From assembly GCA_002352125.1 (NCBI GenBank), contig DEHU01000312.1, forward strand, positions 1-12,818: a stretch of 12,818 nt of DNA. The letters run 5' to 3'. The notes below the pieces were generated by a model. It searched no databases. It was not told the DNA's origin and saw nothing but the letters and a program-made list of their open reading frames with translations. Made by a program: the position numbers and the translations under genes. How positions within the stretch are numbered: the first letter of the stretch is position 1; every line of letters starts with the position of its first letter. Below are positions 7,010-12,818 of this stretch, one piece after another. The stretch is from Competibacteraceae bacterium UBA2792 (lineage in GTDB: Bacteria > Pseudomonadota > Gammaproteobacteria > Competibacterales > Competibacteraceae).

Positions 7010-10000
7010 ATGCCTGTTCCTGCTTTTCAGCACGTCCGTGCCTGCGACGGCCAACTGCTCGGCAACGATCGTTACGCGACTTTCCTCACCGCTGCCGGTA
7101 CCGGCTATTCGGCGTGGGGCGAACTGGCGCTGACTCGCTGGAGCGCCGATCCGACCGAGGACGGCGATGGGTTTTTTCTTTATCTGCGCGATCTGGATAG
7201 CGGTACGTTTTGGTCGATTGGCCAGCAGCCGGTACCCAAGGCGGCAGAGCGTCAAACCGGCCGGTTCGGAGCCGGCTTGGTCGAGCTGGTGCGCCGCGAC
7301 GAGGGTATAGAGGCTCGACTGGAGGTTTGTGTTCCCGAAGGGAGCGATCTCGAACTGCGGCGGGTGACGCTACGCAATCTAGGCGGCCATCCTCGCCGCC
7401 TAGAATTGACCAGTTACGCTGAAGTGGTGCTGAATGCGCCGGCTGCCGACGCCGCGCACCCGGCCTTTTCCAAACTGTTCGTCCAAACCGAATGGGTGGC
7501 GGAATCGCGAGCGCTGCTGGCGAAACGGCGGCCGCGCTCCTCCGGCGAGCCATCGTGCTGGTTGATCCATGCGTTGGCCGGCGAAGGCCGGGATATCGAG
7601 GCGCCGCAACGCGAAACCGATCGGGTCCGTTTTATCGGCCGCGGCTACACGTTGGCCGCGCCGCAAGCCTTGGTGGGAGCAGAACCGCTGTCCGGCATGG
7701 TCGGCAACGTGCTGGACCCGATAGTCAGCCTGCGCCGGACGCTGGAACTGGCGATAGATGGCGAGGTGCAGGTTACTTTTCTGCTCGGTGCGGCCGCAGA
7801 CCGGGAAGCGGCGCTAGCATTGGCGGCGCGTTACGCCGCGACCGCCACCGTGGAGGTAGCGTTCCGGGCAGCGGCCAGCCATTACCCGCTTCCCGGCTCT
7901 TTTCCTTCGCCAGCCGGCGGGAACGACCGGGAACCGCGGCCGTCTGCAACCTCTGGCGCCAGTCGCGCGAAAGCCGAATCGACGGCGACCCTCCCGGACG
8001 ATGAGCCGCTGCAATTCTGGAACGGTTACGGCGGGTTCGGCGCCGATGGCCGCGAATACGTCATCCGCGTCCGGCCGGATGCCGGCGGTCGTTTGCAACT
8101 GCCGCCACAGCCTTGGACCAACGTCGTCGCCAACCCCCATTTCGGCTTTCTCGCCAGCGAGACCGGCGCCGGTTATACCTGGAGCCAGAACAGCCGCGAA
8201 AACCGCCTGACCCCGTGGTACAACGACCCCGTTCTCGACCCGCACGGCGAGGCGCTGTATCTGCGCGACGAGGACGACGGCGCGGTTTGGTCTTTGCAAC
8301 CCGGGCCGGTTCCTCAGCCGGTCGCCTACGAGGTTCGTCACGGTTTCGGTTACAGCCGCTACCGTCACGTCAGCCGGGAACTGGAGCAGGAAGTCTGTCT
8401 GTTCGTGCCGCGCGAAGATCCGGTCAAGCTGGTTTTGATCCGGCTTCACAATCGAAGCGACCGGCCGCGCCGGCTGTCGCTGTTCGCTTATGCTCGCCTG
8501 GTGCTCGGCGTGTTGCCGGCCGACTATGCCTCGGAGCTGACCGTGCAGCACGACCCGGCGACCGGCGCATTGTTCGCAGAGAGCCGCAACCGGGAATTTG
8601 CCGGTCGTATCGCGTTCGCCGCCGCTGCGCCGCCGGGTAACGGGCCGGTTCACTTCACTGGCGATCGCGTTTCGTTCATCGGCCGGAACAGTAATCCGGC
8701 CCGGCCGGCGGCACTCTACCGGGACGAGACGCTGGACGGCCGGTCGGGCGCGGGACTCGATCCCTGCTTCGCGCTGCAAACAACGCTCCGGCTAGAACCA
8801 GGCGATACGCTGGAGCATGTTTTTATGCTGGGCGAGGCCGATGATGCAAACCATGCCCGCCGCTTGATCGATCGCTACCGCACAGATGGCGCCGCGACGA
8901 CAGCGCTGGCCGAGGTGCAAACCTTCTGGCGGGATTGGTTGGGCACCGTGCAGATCCAGACTCCGGCACCGGCGCTCGATCTCATGGTGAACGGCTGGCT
9001 GGCTTATCAAACCCTGAGTTGCCGGCTCTGGGGCCGGTCGGCGTTCTACCAGTCAGGCGGTGCTTTTGGTTTCCGCGATCAGTTGCAGGACGCCGCCGCG
9101 CTGCTTTATCACGACCCCGAACTGACTCGCCAGCAATTGCTGCTCCACGCCGCGCATCAATTTCAGGAGGGCGACGTGTTGCACTGGTGGCATCCGCCCA
9201 CCGATTGCGGTATCCGCACCCGCTTTGGCGACGATCTACTGTGGCTGCCGTGGCTGGCGACGTTCTACGCCCGCGCCACCGGAGATTGGAGCCTGTTCGG
9301 CGAGCCGGCGCGTTTTCTGAAGGCGCGGTTGCTCGAACCCGGCGAGGATGAAGCGTTTCTGGTTCCAGAGGAATCCGGCGAAACCGCCAGCCTGTACGAG
9401 CACTGTTGCCGGGCACTGGATCGTTCCCTCACCCAAGGTGTGCACGGCCTGCCGTTGATGGGCACCGGCGACTGGAACGATGGCATGAATCGGGTCGGGC
9501 GCGAGGGCCGGGGCGAAAGCGTTTGGCTGGGTTTCTTTCTGTACGCCATCCTCGGCGATTTCGTCCCGGTTTGCGGCCAGCACGGCGATTTCAACCGGGC
9601 GCGACGCTACGCGGCTTTCCGCAGCCATCTGGCCGCCGCTTTGAACGAGCACGGCTGGGATGGCGAATGGTACCGTCGCGCATGGTACGACGATGGTGCG
9701 GTGCTGGGTTCGACTGCCAGCGACGAATGCCGCATCGACGCGCTGGCGCAAGCGTGGGCGGTCATTTCCAAGGCCGCGCCGTGGGCTCGCGCGGAGTCGG
9801 CTATGGATGCGGTCGAACGGCACCTGATTGCGGAACGGGATGGTTTGATTCGGCTGCTGGCGCCGCCGTTCGAGAACACGCCGCACGATCCCGGCTATAT
9901 CAAGGGCTACGTCGCCGGAGTGCGGGAGAACGGCGGCCAATACACTCACGCGGCGCTGTGGGTGGTGCGGGCGCTGGCGGAGCTGGGCCGGCGCGACCGT

Positions 10001-10531
10001 GCGACCCGGTTGCTGGAGATGCTCAATCCGATCCATCGCGCTGCCGATCCCGAAAGCGTGGCAATCTACCGGCTCGAACCGTTCGTGGTCGCCGCCGACG
10101 TGTATGGCGCTGCACCGCACGTCGGGCGCGGCGGTTGGACTTGGTATACCGGATCGGCGGGTTGGATGTTGCGGGTGGCGCTGGAATCGATTCTCGGCCT
10201 GGAATTGAGCGAAGGACAAACCCTGCGGTTGCGACCCTGCATTCCCGACGATTGGCCGGGATTTCATCTACGCTATCGCTTGCCGGATAGCGAGGCGATT
10301 TACGAAATCGAAATCCGCAATCCCGACGGAAATGCGGAGCGGGTCGTGGCGGTGGAAATCGACGGCCAGCTTGGCACCATCGAGCAAGGTTCAGCCAACA
10401 TTCCGCTGTTTCGAGACGGCGGCGTTCATCGGGTGGTGGTGAGGCTGGCCGGGGCTATCGAGGTAGAGCCGGCCGAAGCGTCGCGAGAACTGGATCCTGG
10501 CGGTAGAGTTGCCGGAGAGGAGGCGCCATGA
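7010..10531 (+). CDS. GH94-family phosphorylase-like protein (NdvB C-terminal-like, no glycosyltransferase part)
   Basis: Cytoplasmic protein of 1173 residues without signal peptide or membrane helices. GH94 enzymes use phosphate to split beta-glucosides (cellobiose, chitobiose, beta-1,2-glucan). Two halves are seen. Residues about 4-290 form a first sandwich domain (GNDRYATFLTAAGTGYSAWG, TSYAEVVLNAPAAD, HPAFSKLFVQTEW, ETDRVRFIGRG). A Pro/Ser-rich linker spans about 290-332. Then come a second sandwich (FWNGYGGFG, HFGFLASETGAGYTWSQNSR, DGAVWS) and a toroid. The toroid carries SGGAFGFRDQLQD (682 on), HWWHPPTDCGIRTRFGDD (725 on), GTGDWNDGMN (D821 and D824; the family's general acid lies in this DWND motif) and GRGGWTWYTGSAGWM (phosphate-site-like, near 1040-1053). 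This double arrangement matches my recollection of cyclic beta-1,2-glucan synthase C-termini. The membrane and glycosyltransferase parts are absent. 1,2-beta-oligoglucan phosphorylase is an alternative of similar length. Start supported by AAGGGG 8 bases upstream. Overlaps the next gene by 4 bases. Confidence 0.92.
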   Translation: MPVPAFQHVRACDGQLLGNDRYATFLTAAGTGYSAWGELALTRWSADPTEDGDGFFLYLRDLDSGTFWSIGQQPVPKAAERQTGRFGAGLVELVRRDEGIEARLEVCVPEGSDLELRRVTLRNLGGHPRRLELTSYAEVVLNAPAADAAHPAFSKLFVQTEWVAESRALLAKRRPRSSGEPSCWLIHALAGEGRDIEAPQRETDRVRFIGRGYTLAAPQALVGAEPLSGMVGNVLDPIVSLRRTLELAIDGEVQVTFLLGAAADREAALALAARYAATATVEVAFRAAASHYPLPGSFPSPAGGNDREPRPSATSGASRAKAESTATLPDDEPLQFWNGYGGFGADGREYVIRVRPDAGGRLQLPPQPWTNVVANPHFGFLASETGAGYTWSQNSRENRLTPWYNDPVLDPHGEALYLRDEDDGAVWSLQPGPVPQPVAYEVRHGFGYSRYRHVSRELEQEVCLFVPREDPVKLVLIRLHNRSDRPRRLSLFAYARLVLGVLPADYASELTVQHDPATGALFAESRNREFAGRIAFAAAAPPGNGPVHFTGDRVSFIGRNSNPARPAALYRDETLDGRSGAGLDPCFALQTTLRLEPGDTLEHVFMLGEADDANHARRLIDRYRTDGAATTALAEVQTFWRDWLGTVQIQTPAPALDLMVNGWLAYQTLSCRLWGRSAFYQSGGAFGFRDQLQDAAALLYHDPELTRQQLLLHAAHQFQEGDVLHWWHPPTDCGIRTRFGDDLLWLPWLATFYARATGDWSLFGEPARFLKARLLEPGEDEAFLVPEESGETASLYEHCCRALDRSLTQGVHGLPLMGTGDWNDGMNRVGREGRGESVWLGFFLYAILGDFVPVCGQHGDFNRARRYAAFRSHLAAALNEHGWDGEWYRRAWYDDGAVLGSTASDECRIDALAQAWAVISKAAPWARAESAMDAVERHLIAERDGLIRLLAPPFENTPHDPGYIKGYVAGVRENGGQYTHAALWVVRALAELGRRDRATRLLEMLNPIHRAADPESVAIYRLEPFVVAADVYGAAPHVGRGGWTWYTGSAGWMLRVALESILGLELSEGQTLRLRPCIPDDWPGFHLRYRLPDSEAIYEIEIRNPDGNAERVVAVEIDGQLGTIEQGSANIPLFRDGGVHRVVVRLAGAIEVEPAEASRELDPGGRVAGEEAP
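10514..10531 (+). promoter_or_regulatory. strong ribosome-binding site and ATGA start/stop overlap
   Basis: The string GGAGAGGAGG at 10514-10523 ends 4 bases before the ATG at 10528. That ATG shares bases with the TGA stop of the GH94 gene (ATGA, 10528-10531). This is the classical arrangement for coupled translation of two genes on one mRNA, and it fixes the radical SAM start. Confidence 0.88.
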
Positions 10532-11499
10532 CCGTTGACACCGCCGAAGATCGCTTTTCTCCAGCCACTTGGCCGGCCTATCTTGCGTTGCTGAGCAGCG
10601 GCGAATTGCAACGGCGAGTGGCGCAAGCCTACGCGCGATTGGAGCGCTGCGATCTGTGTGCCCGCTATTGCCGGGTGAATCGGCGGCAAACGCTCGATGG
10701 CGTGGCGTGCCGTACCGGCGAACGAGCGGTAGTGCATGGCTACGGCCCGCATTGTGGCGAAGAAGATTCGCTGCGCGGCTGGAATGGCTCGGGAACGATC
10801 TTTTTTAGCTACTGCAACCTGCGTTGCATCTATTGCCAGAATTGGGATGTCAGCCAGAAAGGCGAAGGTCTGGAGGTCACGCCGGAAACGCTGGCCAGGA
10901 TCATGCTCGACCTCCAACGGCAAGGTTGCCACAACATCAACCTCGTCACTCCCAGCCACGTCGTGCCGCAGATTTTGGTGGCTACGTTGCTCGCCGCCTA
11001 TCGGGGTTTGCGCTTGCCGCTGGTTTACAACACCGGCGGCTACGACAGTCCGGAGGCGCTGGCGTTGTTGGATGGCGTCGTGGATATCTACATGCCGGAC
11101 ATGAAATACGGCGATTCTGCAACCGCCCACCGCTATTCGCATGTGCGAGGTTATTGGGAGGCGAACCGGGCAGCGGTCCGGGAGATGCACCGGCAGGTCG
11201 GCGACTTGACGATGGACGAGCACGGTTTGGCGCAGCGCGGATTATTGGTGCGCCATCTGGTGCTGCCGGGCGATCTGGCGAATACCGACAAGGTGCTGGC
11301 GTTCCTGGCAGGGGAGATTTCCACCGATACCTATCTGAACCTGATGGATCAATATCGCCCTTGCTACCATGCGTTTGAGGAACCGCCGCTCGATCGTCCG
11401 CTTTTGCCGGAGGAGTACGAGCGGGCGCTGCGCTTGGCGGCGCAGCACGGTCTGCATCGGCTCGACCGGCCGCGCCGCGTGAAAGAGCATTTCTTCTAA
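10528..11499 (+). CDS. PflX-type (COG1313) radical SAM protein
   Basis: Iron-sulfur protein of 323 residues related to glycyl-radical-enzyme activases; its physiological substrate is unknown. The radical SAM cluster motif CNLRCIYC places Cys96, Cys100 and Cys103 around a [4Fe-4S] cluster that would cleave S-adenosylmethionine. Other family hallmarks are seen: [88 protein letters not shown] and [11 protein letters not shown]. An N-terminal cysteine group, Cys41-x2-Cys44-x3-Cys48 plus Cys61, precedes the core and could hold a second metal site. Length is normal for the family. It is the distal gene of the operon, translationally coupled to the GH94 gene. No glycyl radical enzyme gene lies in this window, so a classical activase role is unsupported here. 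A pyruvate formate-lyase activase label would be over-specific. Confidence 0.93.
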   Translation: MTVDTAEDRFSPATWPAYLALLSSGELQRRVAQAYARLERCDLCARYCRVNRRQTLDGVACRTGERAVVHGYGPHCGEEDSLRGWNGSGTIFFSYCNLRCIYCQNWDVSQKGEGLEVTPETLARIMLDLQRQGCHNINLVTPSHVVPQILVATLLAAYRGLRLPLVYNTGGYDSPEALALLDGVVDIYMPDMKYGDSATAHRYSHVRGYWEANRAAVREMHRQVGDLTMDEHGLAQRGLLVRHLVLPGDLANTDKVLAFLAGEISTDTYLNLMDQYRPCYHAFEEPPLDRPLLPEEYERALRLAAQHGLHRLDRPRRVKEHFF

Positions 11500-11501
11500 A
11501 C

Positions 11502-11524
11502 CGCGCTCGTTTTAATCGGGCGCG
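11502..11524 (+). terminator. hairpin directly after the GH94-radical SAM operon
   Basis: CGCGCTCG (11502-11509) can pair with CGGGCGCG (11517-11524) to make an 8-base, GC-rich stem (one G-T pair) with a 7-base loop. It starts 3 bases after the radical SAM stop codon. No T-run follows, so it may be a weak or Rho-assisted terminator or an mRNA 3'-end stabiliser. Confidence 0.45.
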
Positions 11525-11539
11525 CATTGCCTCATCCGT

Positions 11540-11702
11540 AACAACCGGAAAAACCGGGGCGGATTCCGCCTGCCAACGTAGAGTCAACCGTTTCGAAATT
11601 CCAGAGGAAGATGGCAATCTGGTCACTGCACCCGCTTGGCCGGCGCATCCCGCTTGGCTGAGCGAGTTCCTGAAATTGCTGGGCACTCGCATCGAGCTGT
11701 AA
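11540..11702 (+). pseudogene. possible gene remnant without a start codon
   Basis: The third forward frame is open from inside the end of the radical SAM gene to a TAA at 11700-11702. It reads protein-like near its end: [15 protein letters not shown], then [15 protein letters not shown] and [10 protein letters not shown]. No ATG, GTG or TTG start is available in the intergenic part, and no family is recognised. It could be the tail of a decayed gene or chance. The left limit given is arbitrary. Confidence 0.22.
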
Positions 11703-11780
11703 TCGCAACGCCTTGCCGACCAATACTTTATTTGTGCTGATCCTTATCCAAGCGCTATCGGCGAGCGGTGCGCCAAGGCA

Positions 11781-11825
11781 TTTCAAACTGAAACCGAGCA
11801 ATTGCTGACCGTTTCAGTTTGAAAC
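11781..11825. repeat. paired TTTCA-N3-TGAAA dyads, likely activator-binding sites
   Basis: Two small palindromes are seen: TTTCA-AAC-TGAAA (11781-11793) and GTTTCA-GTT-TGAAAC (11811-11825). Their centres (11787 and 11818) are 31 bases apart, about three helical turns, so they face the same side of the DNA. Together they also form a perfect 14-base inverted repeat (11781-11794 with 11811-11824) around a 16-base spacer containing the palindrome AGCAATTGCT. They lie about 100-140 bases upstream of the sigma-54 promoter, where enhancer-binding activators normally bind. Repeated symmetry is direct observation; the activator role is inferred. Confidence 0.7.
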
Positions 11826-11920
11826 TGGAAAATTCGAGACTGCGAGAGTTGACCGTTCGATAGACTCGCTCGCCGCCTCCTGTGCTCGTCATCGATATCG
11901 TGCGGAATGCTACCCACAAC

Positions 11921-11936
11921 TGGCACCGCGATTGCT
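11921..11936 (+). promoter_or_regulatory. sigma-54 (RpoN) -24/-12 promoter
   Basis: TGGCAC-CGCGA-TTGCT matches the sigma-54 consensus TGGCAC-N5-TTGCW at every fixed base. The essential GG (11922-11923) and GC (11934-11935) have exactly 10 bases between them. Transcription would start near 11947 and give a leader of about 264 nucleotides before the FecR gene. No other exact match was noticed elsewhere in the window on reading for TGGCAC on the plus strand and part of the minus strand. Confidence 0.72.
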
Positions 11937-12038
11937 GCGCTCCCTCGCGAGTTGTTTCACCGCAGTAACCAAGACTATCGATCTAGCGGCATCGCATGTC
12001 CGCCAAGTGTGGGATAAATTTTTATGCGAGGTTGATAG

Positions 12039-12177
12039 CTTTCTAGCCGAGAAAGTCTAGCCTTGGTTCAGGCGAGGTAAATAGCTTTTTTCTTGATTGT
12101 CTCCTCGGTGTGATCCGAGGATGCTGATATTGTAAATTTCCCTTATCGCGCTTTTTAAGCGCCTGCCGGAAAAAGCG
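12039..12177 (+). promoter_or_regulatory. structured leader of the FecR gene
   Basis: Within the predicted leader are several inverted repeats. CTTTCT/AGAAAG at 12039-12055 has a 5-base loop. TCCTCGG/CCGAGGA at 12102-12121 is a perfect 7-base stem with a 6-base loop. GCGCTT/AAGCGC lies at 12148-12162. CGCTTTTT (12149-12156) can instead pair with AAAAAGCG (12170-12177), which excludes the previous hairpin. No known riboswitch consensus was recognised. A regulatory role is inferred from structure and position only. Confidence 0.4.
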
Positions 12178-12210
12178 TGACAGCATATTTAAAGTATTAG
12201 GGAGATCAGA

Positions 12211-12818
12211 ATGCAGGAGCGTTCTAGCGACATGATCGCCTTGGAAGAGCGAATTTGGAGGAGCAAGCCGAACAGACGGTTGCATTTTGCTTGGGCAAGT
12301 GCAGTTTATCTGTTGCTTTTTACTGTTCTTCTGCCGGTTTGCCCTGCTTGGTCGCAAGAAGCGGGCGAGATCGTGAGCGCCTTGGGCGTGATCGAGGTCT
12401 GGCGGGAAGGGCGCTGGCAACCGATTGGCGCGGGCGAAACCGTGACGGCAGGCGAGATGTTGAAGACGGGGGAAGGTAGCCGGATCGCCCTGCAACTGAC
12501 TAACGGCTCGCAACTCAAGCTGAACGCCAACGCTCAGCTTGAGCTCAAGCGAATCGCTCCAAAAACCAGCTTAACACCCGCATCGGACAGCTTTCCGCGT
12601 AACATTCTGCGCTTGCTCGGTGGCGAGGTTTGGATTCGCGGCAATAACGAATCTCTGGAAATTCAAACCTTGCCTGCTACCGCCACCGTGCGGGGGACCG
12701 AATTCAACTTGGCCGTCGATCCCGGTGATTTTGCGCGGCTTGCCGTGCTGGAAGGAGCGGTGGAGCTGGCGAACCGGCAAGGCAACGTGCTGGTGGCAGC
12801 GAACGAGCAAGCGACGGC
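12211..12818 (+). CDS. FecR-domain protein, N-terminal part (3' end outside window)
   Basis: The first 202 codons of an exported FecR-domain protein. The ATG at 12211 is preceded by AGGGAG (12199-12204) with a 6-base spacer. A charged 23-residue start (RIWRSKPNRRL) leads into a hydrophobic stretch at about 26-47 (AVYLLLFTVLLPVCPAW) and a possible cleavage site AWS/QE, so it is a signal peptide or membrane anchor. The FecR domain begins near residue 50: GEIVSALGVIEVWREG, GETVTAGEMLKTGEGSR, LTNGSQLKLNANAQLELK, LRLLGGEVWIRG, LPATATVRGTEFNLAV and LAVLEGAVELANRQGNV, the usual beta-rich order with the conserved VRGTEF. Classical FecR relays a TonB-receptor signal to a sigma factor. Many FecR-domain proteins instead carry long C-terminal repeats, and the missing part would decide. 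The upstream sigma-54 promoter and dyads probably control it. Confidence 0.9.
   Translation, partial: MQERSSDMIALEERIWRSKPNRRLHFAWASAVYLLLFTVLLPVCPAWSQEAGEIVSALGVIEVWREGRWQPIGAGETVTAGEMLKTGEGSRIALQLTNGSQLKLNANAQLELKRIAPKTSLTPASDSFPRNILRLLGGEVWIRGNNESLEIQTLPATATVRGTEFNLAVDPGDFARLAVLEGAVELANRQGNVLVAANEQAT

Larger units (their letters stand above)
11500..12210. other. 711-base stretch without a convincing gene
   Basis: This stretch separates the radical SAM gene from the FecR gene. It holds, in order: a hairpin just after the radical SAM stop; an open frame without a start codon that looks like a gene remnant (ends 11702); paired TTTCA-N3-TGAAA dyads; a sigma-54 promoter; and a leader with several hairpins. 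Base composition is visibly richer in A and T than in the flanking genes, especially after 12000. A minus-strand frame at 11532-11801 has no recognisable protein features and is not called. Confidence 0.75.

Noticed and set aside
7814..10267. Long minus-strand open frames (321 and 343 codons) opposite the GH94 gene
   Set aside because: Both lie wholly inside a gene with strong family motifs and show no domain of their own.
11532..11801. 89-codon minus-strand open frame in the gene-free stretch
   Set aside because: No family resemblance, no clear ribosome-binding site; the opposite strand reads more protein-like in part. Not enough to call a gene.
11781..11825. GTTTCA...TGAAAC repeats as a mini CRISPR array or transposon ends
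   Set aside because: Only two copies in near-palindromic form, with a spacer of 16-17 bases and no cas gene or transposase nearby; helical phasing upstream of a sigma-54 site explains them better.
12043..12513. 156-codon minus-strand open frame across the FecR leader and start
   Set aside because: It is antisense to the FecR start with its ribosome-binding site and FecR domain; the translation shows no domain.

Overview
The window is GC-rich, densely coded DNA that looks like a Gram-negative chromosome, most likely a gammaproteobacterium. The support is a TonB-dependent outer-membrane receptor, a DUF4124 envelope protein, a FecR-domain protein, several signal peptides and a sigma-54-type promoter. 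The species cannot be named from the sequence. No tRNA, rRNA, CRISPR array, insertion sequence or phage gene was seen.

Layout. Positions 1-2138 hold three minus-strand genes: the N-terminal 361 codons of a TonB-dependent receptor (runs off the left edge), a DUF4124 protein, and a 97-residue two-helix membrane protein. From 2225 comes a large plus-strand secreted protein with a carbohydrate-binding-like jelly-roll domain, a discoidin (F5/8C) domain and an (alpha/alpha)6 glycosidase-like domain. It converges on a minus-strand secreted trypsin-like serine protease (5600-6850). Divergent from the protease, 7010-11499 is a two-gene operon with a 4-base ATGA overlap: a 1173-residue GH94 protein resembling the C-terminal part of cyclic beta-1,2-glucan synthase without its glycosyltransferase part, and a PflX-type (COG1313) radical SAM protein. 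After about 710 bases without a convincing gene, a FecR-domain protein starts at 12211 and runs off the right edge.

How it may work together (inference): the secreted discoidin/six-hairpin protein could bind and trim a glycan outside the cytoplasm, and the cytoplasmic GH94 enzyme could phosphorolyse oligosaccharides derived from it. The tight coupling of the GH94 gene to a PflX-type radical SAM gene is unexplained.

The most striking non-coding signal is upstream of the FecR gene. There is a consensus -24/-12 sigma-54 promoter (11921-11936). Two near-identical TTTCA-N3-TGAAA dyads lie about 130 and 160 bases upstream of the expected start of transcription, with centres 31 bases (three helical turns) apart, as expected for an enhancer-binding activator. 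A leader of about 264 nucleotides with several hairpins follows, two of which exclude each other.
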